Shown: positions 31,212 through 42,315 of the stretch, piece by piece
How positions within the stretch are numbered: the stretch's first letter is position 1
How the letters are laid out: each line of letters starts with the position of its first letter
DNA from: Prorocentrum cordatum
Lineage: Eukaryota; Sar; Dinophyceae; Prorocentrales; Prorocentraceae
Assembly: GCA_963575745.1 (NCBI GenBank)
Contig: CAUYUJ010020185.1
Span: forward strand, 86,238-150,237
Reading direction: 5' to 3'
Length of the DNA stretch: 64,000 bases
Position numbers and translations under genes: made by a program
Notes under the pieces: generated by a model
Seen by the model: only the letters and a program-made list of their open reading frames with translations
Databases searched by the model: none
Told to the model about the DNA's origin: nothing

Positions 31212-32516
31212 CATGATGGACCCACGAACCCGGAAAGGGATATAGACATGTGGAGCATGGGCACGTTTTCACGATACCCAACGGGGCAACACCTCACGAA
31301 ACATCCCACGAGACACCTCACGAAACATCCCACGAGACACCTCACGAAACATTCCGCGAGACACCTCACGAAACATTCCAGGAGACACCCCGCGAAACAT
31401 TCCACGAGACACCCCACGAAACATTCCACGACGACAGGCAACCACTCAACCAAGGCGGTGTGGTCGTGCTGGGGAGTGGTCGTGCTGGGGTGTGGTCGTG
31501 CTGGGGGGTGGTCGTGCTGGGGTGTGGTCGTGCTGGGGGGGTGGTCGTGCTGGGGGGTGGTTGTGCTGGGGCGTGGTCGTGCTGGGGCGTGGTCGTGCTG
31601 GGTGCGTGGTCGTGCTGTGGGTCGTGGTCGTGCTGGGGTGGTGGGTCGTGCTGGGGTGGGGTCGTGCTGGGGTGTGGTCGTGCTGGGGTGTGGTCGTGCT
31701 GGGGTGTGGTCGTGCTGGGGTGTGGTCGTGCTGGGGTGTGGTCGTGCTGGGGAGTGGTCGTGCTGGGGTGTGGTCGTGCTGGGGGGTGGTCGTGCTGGGG
31801 GGTGGTCGTGCTGGGGGGGTGGTCGTGCTGGGGGGTGGTCGTGCTGGGGCGTGGTCGTGCTGGGGCGTGGTCGTGCTGGGGCGTGGTCGTGCTGGGGTGT
31901 GGTCGTGCTGTGGTGAGGTCGTGCTGGGGTGTGGTCGTGCTGGGGTGTGGTCTTGCTGGGGTAGGGTCGTGCTGGGGTCGGGTCGTGCTGGGGTGTGGTC
32001 GTGCTGGGGTATGGTCGTGCTGGGGTGGGGTCGTGCTGGGGTGGGGTCGTGCTGGGGTCTGGTCGTGCTGGGGTGTGGTCGTGCTGGGGTATGGTCGTGC
32101 TAGGGTGGGGTCGTGCATTTCGCTCGAGACATCCTGCCAAAATTCCAGGAAATCGTACAAAAACAAAGGAATTAGTCGAGACATCATCGAAATTCCTTCG
32201 CGCGGGGCGCTTTTCCGCGTCGCGGTCGGCTCTGCAAAACAAGCGTTTCGCTCGAGACATCCTCGGCAAACTCTGCGGAGCAAGCGTTTCGCTCGAGACA
32301 TCCTCAACACACGAAAAAGTGGCCCGCACCCTGTGATTTATCGATCGGGATTTCAAAAACAAGCGTTTCGCTCGAGACATCCTCAAATTTTAATTCGCCG
32401 GCCTCCTTCGACCTCGTTATTTATCAGGGAAAAAATTCGCCGGCCTCCCTCAAGCAGGCACCGGGGGATTAGGTTTACCAACTAAAAGAGAACCCTGGGC
32501 TCTTGCCCTTTCCGGG
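31212..32516 (+). mobile_element. Modular element copy U3 (class A, GTGGAGCATGGG head)
   Basis: Long single array at 31457-32116. The hairpin loop is TCTT. The last twelve minisatellite units match U2, U5, U6 and U12 variant by variant. U2 and U3 are head-to-tail with only seven A bases between CCGGG and CATGATGG. Confidence 0.92.
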
Positions 32517-32883
32517 AACATAGTCTTGTAAGCCACCAGGGCGGGCATCCTTTTGTAATCCGAAACAAAAAATATTCTTGAAATCCGCTATAAAACGGAC
32601 TCTTTTCGTAACACACCACAGAAGAAATAATTGTCTGGCGGACGAAAAAATGAACCGAGGACCCAGAGGGTACGAGGGGGAAAACAAAATAATAATTACC
32701 AGGGGGAACTAAGAACAAAACCGACAACGCCATGCTGGTTGATCAATTTTCGTGCTATGAGCCACGCCACGAAAGGAATCGTTTTGAAATTCGCCACAGA
32801 AGGAATCCGATTGAAATCTGTCACGCAAGAAATCCTCTTGTAAGCCGCCACAAAAAGAATCCTTGGCAATCCGCCACAAAAAA
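32517..32883 (+). repeat. Spacer: GCCACAAAAGGAATCC-type tandem host repeat
   Basis: Units of about 26 bp built on ATCCGCCACAAAAAGAATCC and CTTGTAAGCC repeat, with one GGCGGACGAAAAAATGAACC block. The A run in CCACAAAAA is the place where U4 begins. Confidence 0.7.
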
Positions 32884-34454
32884 CATGATGGACCCACGAA
32901 CCCGGAAAGGGATATAGACATGTGGAGCATGGACACGTTTTCATGATACCCAACTGGGCAACACCTCACGAAACATCCCACGAGACACCTCACGAAACAG
33001 CCCACGAGACACCTCACGAAACATTCCACGAGACACCTCACGAAACATTTCACGAGACACCCCGCGAAACATTCCACGAGACACCCCACGAAACATTCCA
33101 CGACGACAGGCAACCACTCAACCAAGGCGGTGTGGTCGTGCTGGGGAGTGGTCGTGCTGGGGTGTGGTCGTGCTGGGGGGTGGTCGTGCTGGGGGGTGGT
33201 CGTGCTGGGGGGGTGGTCGTGCTGGGGGGTCGTGCTGGGGCGTGGTCGTGCTGGGGCGTGGTCGTGCTGGGCGTGGTCGTGCTGGGGCGTGGTCGTGCTG
33301 GGGCGTGGTCGTGCTGGGGTGTGGTCGTGCTGTGGTAAGGTCGTGCTGGGGTGCGGTCGTGCTGGGGTGTGGACTTGCTGGGGTGGGGTCGTGCTGGGGT
33401 GTGCTCGTGCTGGGGTGGGGTCGTGCTGGGGTGTGGTCGTGCTGGGGTGTGGTCGTGCTAGGGTGGGGTCGTGCTGGGTGGGGTCGTGCTGGGAGTGGTC
33501 GTGCTGGGGTGTGGTCGTGCTGGGGTGTGGTCGTGCTGGGGCCGTGGTCGTGCGTGGGGTGGGGTCGTGCTGGGGTGTGTCGTGCTGGGTGGGTTCGTGC
33601 TGGGTGCCCGCACCCTGTGATTTATCGATCGGTCGTGCTGGGTGTTCGTGGATGTGGTCGTGCTGGGTGTGGTCGTGCTGGGGTGTGGTCGTGCTGGGTG
33701 TGGTCGTGCTAGGAGTGGTCGTGCTGGGGTGTGGTCGTGCTGGGGGTGGTCGTGCTGGGGGGTGGTCGTGCGTGCTGGGGGGTGGTCGTGCTGGGGCGTG
33801 GTCGTGCTGGGGCGTGGTCGTGCTGGGGTGGTCGTGCTGGAGTGTGGTCGTGCTGGGGTGTGGTCGTGCTGGGGTGTGGTCTTGCTGGGGTAGGGTCGTG
33901 CTGGGGTCGGGTCGTGCTGGGGTGTGGTCGTGCTGGGGTATGGTCGTGCTCGTGCTGGGGTGGGGTCGTGCTGGGGTGTGGTCGTGCTGGGGTGTGGTCG
34001 TGCTGGGGTATGGTCGTGCTAGGGTGGGGTCGTGCATTTCGCTCGAGACATCCTGCCAAAATTCCAGGAAATCGTACAAAAACAAAGGAATTAGTCGAGA
34101 CATCATCGAAATTCCTTCGCGCGGGGCGCTTTTCCGCGTCGCGGTCGGCTCTGCAAAACAAGCGTTTCGCTCGAGACATCCTCAGCAAATTCTGAAAACA
34201 AGCGTTTCGCTCGAGACATCCTCAACTCTGCAAAACCAGCGTTTCGCTCGAGACATCCTCGACAAATTCTGAAAAACAAGCGTTTCGCTCGAGACATCCT
34301 CAAATTTCAATTCGCCGGCAATTCGCCGGCCTCCTTCAACCTCGTTATTTATCAGGGAAAAAATTCGCCGGCAATTCGCCGGCCTCCTTCAAGTTGGCAC
34401 CGGGGGACAGGTTTACCTAGTAAAAGAGAACCCTGGGCCCACGCCCTTTCCGGG
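32884..34454 (+). mobile_element. Modular element copy U4 (class A)
   Basis: Arrays at 33130-33603 and 33632-34034, separated by the CCTGTGATTTATCGATCGG module. The second array has a damaged version of the conserved terminal block (one fused CTCGTGCTCGTGC unit). The tail has a duplicated AATTCGCCGGC. Hairpin loop CCAC. Inserted in ATCCGCCACAAAAAA. Confidence 0.92.
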
Positions 34455-35133
34455 AATATTGTGGCGGACGTACACATTGACTGAGGGCTTAGGGGGTACC
34501 AGGGAGAAGAATAATAACCAGGGGGAAAAAGCAAAACAGAAAACACCGTATGAGACTTGCACGTTTTCTTGACGTGGGCTATGAGCACCGCCACAGAAGG
34601 AATCCTTGTGTAGTCTGTCACAAAGCAAACCCTGTTATGCAATCTGCCACGAAAAGAATTCTTGTGTAATCCGCCAAAACAAGTACCCGTTTGCCGCGGA
34701 TTGCACGCGGATTCCGGAGTTCTTTTATGGCGGGCAATACAAGGATCGCTGTTTTGGCGGGTCACAAGAAGAGTTCCTTTTTGTTGCGTGGCTACTGGGA
34801 CAGAACTTGATCCAAAACGTGCGGATCCCATACGTGATGTTAAAAGTGTATCTGCCCCTGGCCATATTTTCCCCCTGGTACCCCCTGACAATAACTACGT
34901 CCGCCGCACAAGGATTCCTTCTGTGGCGGGTTGCAAAGAGAAGCCCTTGCGTGGCAAATATCAAGATTTCTTGTGTGGCGGAATACAACATGAGTCCTGC
35001 TGTGGCGGATTACAGCCAAAATCCTTCTGTGCCGGGTTACAAGAGGATTCCGTGTGGCGAATTACAAGCGAATTACTTCTGCAGCGGACTGCTGTAGGAT
35101 TATTTTTGTGGTCCGGCTGGCTAGTAGCCCAAA
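34455..35133. repeat. Spacer forming a large imperfect inverted repeat
   Basis: The left half (34460-34690) has GGCGGACGTACACATTGA, GGGGGTACCAGGG and GAATCCTTGTGTAATCCGCC. The right half has the complements CCCCCTGGTACCCCCTGA, ACTACGTCCGCC (about 34870-34910) and GGCGGATTACAGCC plus relatives to 35100. So two oppositely oriented copies of the host repeat meet near 34700. Confidence 0.65.
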
Positions 35134-36208
35134 CATGATGGACCCACGAACCCGGAAAGGGATAAAGACATGTGCAGCATGGTCACGTTTTCACGATACC
35201 CAACTGGGCGACATCTCACGAAACATCCCACGAGACACCCCGCGAAACATCCCACGAGACACCTCACGAAACATTCCACGAGACACCTCACGAAACATTC
35301 CACGAGACACCCTTTGAAACATTCCACGAGACACCCCACGAACAGGCAACCACTCAACCAGACACGCCACGAAACATTCCACGGGGGTGCGACTGGGTGT
35401 GGTCGTGCTGGGGTGTGGTCGTGCTGGGGTGTGGTCGTGCTGGGGAGTGGTCGTGCTGGGGTGTGGTCGTGCTGGGGGGTGGTCGTGCTGGGGGGTGGTC
35501 GTGCTGGGGGGGTGGTCGTGCTGGGGGGTGGTCGTGCTGGGGCGTGGTCGTGCTGGGGCGTGGTCGTGCTGGGGCGTGGTCGTGCTGGGGTGTGGTCGTG
35601 CTGTGGTGAGGTCGTGCTGGGGTGTGGTCGTGCTGGGGTGTGGTCTTGCTGGGGTAGGGTCGTGCTGGGGTCGGGTCGTGCTGGGGTGTGGTCGTGCTGG
35701 GGTATGGTCGTGCTGGGGTGGGGTCGTGCTGGGGTGGGGTCGTGCTGGGGTCTGGTCGTGCTGGGGTGTGGTCGTGCTGGGGTATGGTCGTGCTAGGGTG
35801 GGGTCGTGCATTTCGCTCGAGACATCCTGCCAAAATTCCAGGAAATCGTACAAAAACAAAGGAATTAGTCGAGACATCATCGAAATTCCTTCGCGCGGGG
35901 CGCTTTTCCGCGTCGCGGTCGGCTCTGCAAAACAAGCGTTTCGCTCGAGACATCCTCGGCAAACTCTGCGGAGCAAGCGTTTCGCTCGAGACATCCTCAA
36001 CACACGAAAAAGTGGCCCGCACCCTGTGATTTATCGATCGGGATTTCAAAAACAAGCGTTTCGCTCGAGACATCCTCAAATTTTAATTCGCCGGCCTCCT
36101 TCGACCTCGTTATTCATCAGGGAAAAAATTCGCCGGCCTCCTTCAAGCAGGCACCGGGGGACATGTTTACATACTAAAAGAGAACCCTGGGCTCAGGCCC
36201 TTTCCGGG
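35134..36208 (+). mobile_element. Modular element copy U5 (class A, GGATAAAG head)
   Basis: Single array at 35397-35811. Almost identical to U2 in head and tail. Hairpin loop TCAG. Its right end runs directly into the tail remnant at 36209. Confidence 0.92.
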
Positions 36209-36443
36209 AACAAATTCTGAAAAACAAGCGTTTCGCTCGAGACATCCTCGACAAATTCTGAAAAACAAGCGTTTCGCTCGAGACATCCTTAAATTTTAAT
36301 TCGCCGGCAATTCGCCGGCCTCCTTCAACCTCGTTATTTATCAGGGAAAAAATTCGCGGGCAATTCGCCGGCCTCCTTCAAGCAGGCACCGGGGGACTAG
36401 TTTACAAACTAAAAGAGAACCCTGGGCCGGAGCCCTTTCCGGG
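36209..36443 (+). mobile_element. Tail-only remnant of a modular element
   Basis: Contains two ACAAGCGTTTCGCTCGAG units, the AATTCGCCGGC duplication (one half mutated to TTCGCGGGC) and a complete end hairpin with loop CGGA. Head and minisatellite are missing, as expected from a nested insertion or an unequal exchange with U5. Confidence 0.85.
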
Positions 36444-37471
36444 AAAAACTGATCAACAAGTCCCCTACGGACTGTTGTTCCCCCCTTTCCCCTACTTACC
36501 TTCTGTTTGTCTTTCCCCCTGGTACCCCCTGAACCCCTCGGTCAATTAGTACGTCCGCCACAAAAGAATTCATTGCGTGGTGGGTTGCAAAAAGAATCCT
36601 TTTGTGGCGGATTACAAGAGAACCCATTTTGCGGCGGATCACAATATGATCCCTTCTGTGGTGGAATACAGAAGGATTATTTCTGAGGCGGGTTACACAA
36701 GAATTACGTTACATGGGAGGTTTCCAACTTCGCTTGCTCCGTGACGACTCACACATTCATATATTCTGTGGCGGAATACCATATAATTTCCTTATGCGGC
36801 GGACATCAAGGCTTCCGGACTTGAGAGTCTTAGGGCCCGACAGTCTGAGGGTCAGATGGCCTTTTGAAATGATAGAGGCCCCAGGGTCTTAGGGGCTCAG
36901 GGTCTGAAGGCCTGAGGGTCTCGGGGTACTACACCCCCAGGGCCTTAATGTTTCAGGGCGCTACGGCCTTATAGTATGATGACCTTCGGGTCTCCCGGTC
37001 TCATGGTATCAGAATAGTTATAGTCCTCGGGTCTTCGAACCCTCAAGATTTCAGGGCTTTACCGTCTTAAGGCTTTTAGGCCTCAGGGACATAGGGCGCT
37101 AGGGTCTTAGGACTGAAGGCCTTACGGTCTGAACGCCTTGGGGTCTCCGGGCCCTCGGACCCGGGTGTGCGCATCCGTAAGGCCCCAAGGCCTTCAGGCT
37201 TGCGGGTCGTAGCGCATTCGGGTGTTAGAGTGTTGCTGTCTTAAGGTGCTAAACGGACTACACTTGAAACTTATGGTAAGAAATCTTCCAGTAAGAAATT
37301 AAGATCCAGTTTCGCTGAATTTCTTAGCCCTCTTGCGAGAGCCAGATTTGAAGCGCGCAGTTTGGTGGTTTTGGTTTTGGTAAAGATCGCGCCACTGATG
37401 ATGCCGATTGCGGGGCCGGGGGCTCTGCAGCAATGCATGAAACACAACATGCAGGAGCATGTGGAGAAAAA
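36444..37471. repeat. Spacer: inverted host repeat, AGGGTCTTAGGGCCT minisatellite and insertion-site flank
   Basis: 36500-36810 is the reverse-oriented GGCGGATTACAAGAG repeat with CCCCTGGTACCCCCTG. 36810-37260 is a degenerate AGGGTCTTAGGGCCTC repeat like that at 60.2-60.6 and 62.5-63.0 kb. 37260-37471 (ending GAGCATGTGGAGAAAAA) is the left half of the sequence interrupted by U6. Its inverted, uninterrupted homologue is at 59.94-60.16 kb. Confidence 0.8.
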
Positions 37472-39070
37472 CATGATGGACCCACGAACCCGGAAAGGGA
37501 TATAGACATGTGGAGCATGGACACGTTTTCATGATACCCAACTGGGCAACACCTCACGAAACATCCCACGAGACACCTCACGAAACAGCCCACGAGACAC
37601 CTCACGAAACATTCCACGAGACACCTCACGAAACATTTCACGAGACACCCCGCGAAACATTCCACGAGACACCCCACGAAACATTCCACGACGACAGGCA
37701 ACCACTCAACCAAGGCGGTGTGGTCGTGCTGGGGAGTGGTCGTGCTGGGGTGTGGTCGTGCTGGGGGGTGGTCGTGCTGGGGGGTGGTCGTGCTGGGGGG
37801 GTGGTCGTGCTGGGGGTGTCGTGCTGGGGCGTGGTCGTGCTGGGGCGTGGTCGTGCTGGGGCGTGGTCGTGCTGGGGCGTGGTCGTGCTGGGGTCGTGCT
37901 GGTGTGGTCGTGCTGTGGTAAGGTCGTGCTGGGGTGCGGTCGTGCTGGGGTGTGGTCTTGCTGGGGTGGGGTCGTGCTGGGGTGTGATCGTGCTGGGGTG
38001 GGGTCGTGCTGGGGTGTGGTCGTGCTGGGGTGTGGTCGTGCTAGGGTGGGGTCGTGCTGGGGTGGGGTCGTGCTGGGGAGGTCGTGCTGGGGTGTGGTCG
38101 TGCTGGGGTGTGGTCATGCTGGGGCGTGGTCGTGCTGGGGTGGGGTCGTGCTGGGGTGGGGTCGTGCTGGGGTGGGTTCGTGCTGGGGTGCTCCGCACCC
38201 TGTGATTTATCGATCGGGTCGTGCTGGGGTGTGGTCGTGCTGGGGTGTGGTCGTGCTGGGGTGTGGTCGTGCTGGGGTGTGGTCGTGCTGGGTGTGGTCG
38301 TGCTGGGGGTGGTCGTGCTGGGGGGTGGTCGTGCTGGGGGGTGGTCGTGCTCGGGGGTGGTCGTGCTGGGGGGGTGGTCGTGCTGGGGGGTGGTCGTGCT
38401 GGGGCGTGGTCGTGCTGGGGCGTGGTCGTGCTGGGGCGTGGTCGTGCTGGGGTGTGGTCGTGCTGTGGTGAGGTCGTGCTGGGGTGTGGTCGTGCTGGGG
38501 TGTGGTCTTGCTGGGGTAGGGTCGTGCTGGGGTCGGGTCGTGCTGGGGTGTGGTCGTGCTGGGGTATGGTCGTGCTGGGGTGGGGTCGTGCTGGGGTGGG
38601 GTCGTGCTGGGGTCTGGTCGTGCTGGGGTGTGGTCGTGCTGGGGTATGGTCGTGCTAGGGTGGGGTCGTGCATTTCGCTCGAGACATCCTGCCAAAATTC
38701 CAGGAAATCGTACAAAAACAAAGGAATTAGTCGAGACATCATCGAAATTCCTTCGCGCGGGGCGCTTTTCCGCGTCGCGGTCGGCTCTGCAAAACAAGCG
38801 TTTCGCTCGAGACATCCTCGGCAAACTCTGCGGAGCAAGCGTTTCGCTCGAGACATCCTCAACGCACGAAAAAGTGGCCCGCACCCTGTGATTTATCGAT
38901 CGGGAATTCAAAAACAAGCGTTTCGCTCGAGACATCCTCAAATTTTAATCCGCCGGCCTCCTTCGACCTCGATATTTATCAGGGAAAAAATCCGCCGGCC
39001 TCCTTCAAGTTGGCACCGGGGGACAGGTTTACCAACTAAAAGAGAACCCTGGGCTCGAGCCTTTTCCGGG
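37472..39070 (+). mobile_element. Modular element copy U6, with a related empty site at 59.94 kb
   Basis: Arrays at 37718-38190 and 38217-38671 with the ATTTATCGATCGGG module between. Hairpin loop TCGA with one stem base changed (GCCTTTTCC). The left flank GTGGAGAAAAA and right flank AATATGGCGGGGG join, without the element, into GTGGAGAAAAATATGGCGGG, present in inverse orientation at 59932-59954. The element therefore inserted into five A bases, with at most two A duplicated. Confidence 0.95.
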
Positions 39071-39965
39071 AATATGGCGGGGGATCTGGACGAAGACCGG
39101 CGGGAAATCTGAAGGAAGATCTGGAGAAAGATCTGAGGAATACCTACAGTAGAGGAGAGATCCCGAGGAAGACCCCGGTGAAGATCTGGACGACGACTTG
39201 GAGAAGATCTGGGGGAAGACCTGGTGGAAGATCTGGACAACCATCTGGTGAAAGATCCCTCCCGCCCAGCTGGGTCTCATTTATTGAAATTTCGGTAGCG
39301 AATTCCCGAAAACTGGCACAGTTTCTTAACGCTGGCATCTTCTTCCTGATTTTCCTCCGGATCTTCTGGATCTCCCCTTAGATCTCCCCCCCGATCTTTC
39401 TCCAGATCTTTCCCAGATCTCCCTAGATCTTCCCCGGATCTGTTTCCAGATCTTCCACCAGATCTTCCCCAGATCTTCCTCCAGATCTTCCCCGGATCTT
39501 CCTAGATCTCCCCCACATTTTCCTCCAGATCTTCTCCCACATCTTCCCCAGATCTTCCTGGATCGTCCCCAAATCTTCCTCCAGATCTTCCTCCAGATCT
39601 TCCTACTTCATCTGCCTAGAGCTTCCCCAAATCTGTTCCCAGATCTTCCTCCAAATCTACGCGCAGATCTACGCTACAATCTTCCTTCAAATCTGCGCTC
39701 AGATCTCCTCCCAGATCTTCTTCGGATGTTCCCGCAGATTTTCCTTGATATCTCTCCCCCAGATCTCCCTCCAGATCGTCACCTGGATCTTCCACCATAT
39801 CTTCACCTAGATCTTCCAGCAGATCTTGCCCGAGAACTTCCTCCAGATCTTCATCAAGATCTTCCTCCAGATCTTCACCCAGATCTTGCACAGATCTTCC
39901 CCCTGATCTTCACCCAGATCTTCCCCCAGCACCACTCCCAAATATTCCTTCAGTTTTCTCCGCCA
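39071..39965. repeat. CCAGATCTTCC minisatellite with a strand switch
   Basis: 39071-39250 carries the unit as GGAAGATCTGG. After a short non-repetitive piece with CTCATTTATTGAAATTTCGG it continues as CCAGATCTTCC up to 39965. 39071-39130 is nearly identical (inverted) to 59880-59940. Frames encode only S/P/R- or D/L/E-rich repeats. Confidence 0.9.
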
Positions 39966-39997
39966 GATGATGATGTTGATGATGCTGATGGTGGCGG

Positions 39998-40056
<59 letters not shown>
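39966..40056. repeat. ATG/GAT trinucleotide repeat
   Basis: About 30 triplets, mostly GAT, with GTTGAT and GGTGGCGG interruptions at the left. Confidence 0.95.
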
Positions 40057-40497
40057 CGGTTATCTTCATGTCCATGCTCCTCCAGATATTCCTTCAGATG
40101 TTTCTCCAGTTCGGTCCCAAGATATTTCCCATATATCCCTTAGTATCGTCACCCAGATCAGCATCCACATCTTCTTTCAGATCTTCCCCATATCATCTAC
40201 AGTACCCAGACCTTCCCAAATCTCTCTTCCAGATTTCCCCCTGATCTTCACCTAGATCTGCCACCAGATTTGCATCCAAATCCCCACCCAAATCTTAACC
40301 AAGGTTTGCTCTCAGATATTCCACCGTGTCTTGCCCTTGATCTTCACCAGATATTCCTCGAGATCGTTTTCCGGATCTCCACAAGGATCTCTTCCCCAAA
40401 TGTTCCCCTGGATCTGTCCCATGATCTCTTCTCTGTATTCTTCACAGTTCCGCAAGCTCTTGTGGCAGGTATCCCTTCAATTCTCCCCACAACATGA
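40057..40497. repeat. Diverged CCAGATCTTCC units
   Basis: Continues the 39-kb array in a more diverged form (TTCACCAGATATTCCTCG, GATCTCCACAAGGATC). No gene seen. Confidence 0.6.
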
Positions 40498-40509
40498 TGG
40501 AGACCATGG

Positions 40510-40586
<77 letters not shown>

Positions 40587-40639
40587 CCGACGATGGTGGA
40601 GATGATGATGATGATGATGATGATGATGACGATGATGAC

Positions 40640-40685
<46 letters not shown>

Positions 40686-40692
40686 CGGACGA
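40498..40692. repeat. ATG/GAT trinucleotide repeat
   Basis: Almost pure GAT triplets with a few GAC and GCC. Frames give poly-Met or poly-Asp, not a protein gene. Confidence 0.95.
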
Positions 40693-40902
40693 TGATAAGG
40701 AGGAGGAGGAGCTTCTTCGATTTCGGGGTCGTCGGCAGGGATCTGTTGACGGTCGGATCCAGGAGGAGAAAAAGGAGGAGGAGGCGGCGGCGGCGGATCG
40801 ATATCAGGTCGAAGGTCGACGCTACGCAGCGACTACCACATCGCGAGAAGGATAACTCTGCGACGAGCGACCTATCGTGCGTTACCTCCGGCGGTTTGCA
40901 AA
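40693..40902. other. No feature recognised
   Basis: GGAGGAGG-rich then mixed sequence, ending GGTTTGCAAA at the start of U7. Confidence 0.4.
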
Positions 40903-42048
40903 CATGATGGACCCACGAACCCGGAAAGGGATATAGACATGTGGAGCATGGACACGTTTTCACGATACCCAACTGGGCAACACCTCACGGAACATCCCAC
41001 GAGACACTTCACGAAACATCCCACGAGACACCTCACGAAACATTCCACGAGACACCTCACGAAACATTCCACGAGACACCCCGCGAAACATTCCACGAGA
41101 CACCCCACGAAACATTCCACGACGACAGGCAACCACTCAACCAAGGCGGTGTGGTCGTGCTGGGGAGTGGTCGTGCTGGGGTGTGGTCGTGCTGGGGGGT
41201 GGTCGTGCTGGGGGGTGGTCGTGCTGGGGGCGTGGTCGTGCTGGGGGGTGGTCGTGCTGGGGCGTGGTCGTGCTGGGGCGTGGTCGTGCTGGGGCGTGGT
41301 CGTGCTGGGGTGTGGTCGTGCTGTGGTGAGGTCGTGCTGGGGTGTGGTCGTGCTGGGGTGTGGTTTTGCTGGGGTGGGGTCGTGCTGGGGTGGGGTCGTG
41401 CTGGGGTGTGGTCGTGCTGGGGTGGTCGTGCTCGTGCTGGGGTGGGGTCGTGCTGGGGTGTGGTCGTGCTGGGGTGTGGTCGTGCTGGGGTGTGGTCGTG
41501 CTGGGTGTCGGCTGGGGTGGGGTCGTGCTGGGGTGTGGTCGTGCTGGGGTGTGGTCGTGCTGGGGTGTGGTCGTGCTGGGGCGTGGTCGTGCTGGGGTGG
41601 GGTCGTGCTGGGGTGGGGTCGTGCTGGGGTGTGGTCGTGCTGGGGTGGTCCGCACCCTGTGATTTATCGATCGGGTCGTGCTGGGGTGTGGTCGTGCTGG
41701 TGCTGGGGTGTGGTCGTGCTGGGGTGTGGTCGTGCTGGGGTGTGGTCGTGCTGGGGTGTGGTCGTGCTGGGGTGTGGTCGTGCTGGGGCGTGGTCGTGCT
41801 GGGCGTGGTCGTGCTGGGGTGTGGTCATGCTGGGGGTGTGGTCGTGCTGAGGTGTCCCGCACCCTGTGATTTATCGATCGGGATTTCAAAAACAAGCGTT
41901 TCGCCTGAGACATCATCAAATTTTAATCCGCCGGCCTCCTTCGACCTCGATATTTATCAGGGAAAGAATCCGCCGGCCTCCTTCAAGTTGGGCACCGGGG
42001 ACATGTCTACATAGGAAAAGAGAACCCTGGGCCTATGCCCTTTCCGGG
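40903..42048 (+). mobile_element. Modular element copy U7 (class A)
   Basis: Arrays at 41150-41648 and 41675-41852, with the ATTTATCGATCGGG module between and after. Like U1 it lacks the long tail block and carries CGCCTGAGACATC, so U1 and U7 form a subfamily with a shortened tail. Hairpin loop CTAT. Confidence 0.92.
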
Positions 42049-42315
42049 AAAAAAGGCGCACCCCAGCGCTATGACCGCACCATCTTGCTCAGGCTTTGGT
42101 GCATAAAGTCCATTGCGGCAGTGCCGAAGGTTCATTGCGCGGGAAGGGGGGGTGGGGAGCAGTGCCGGGTGCGCTCGGTGGGGGCTTGGTGGGGGGGGAA
42201 CTGGTAAAGGGGGCGGGGGGGTCATATCGCGGGATATGGCTCAGGGAATTCCCCGGCACAGATGTGGCAGTCTTGAAATATACGACAAGAGTCATTGTGG
42301 ACCCGTCTTAGAAAA
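42049..42315. other. Spacer, nothing recognised
   Basis: Mixed sequence with G-rich parts near 42146-42220 (GGGGGGGAACTGG). It ends GTCTTAGAAAA at the start of U8. Confidence 0.4.

Noticed and set aside
29057-32485. Long open frames (up to 470 codons) on both strands through 28.8-51.7 kb
   Set aside because: They are readings of the stop-free 16-bp minisatellite and its tails, overlap each other in all frames, and show only repeats of GRAGVWSCWG or ARPHPSTTTP type.
40494-40907. Poly-Met, poly-Asp and poly-Ile frames in ATG arrays
   Set aside because: Trinucleotide repeats give such frames automatically; no start context or flanking domain.
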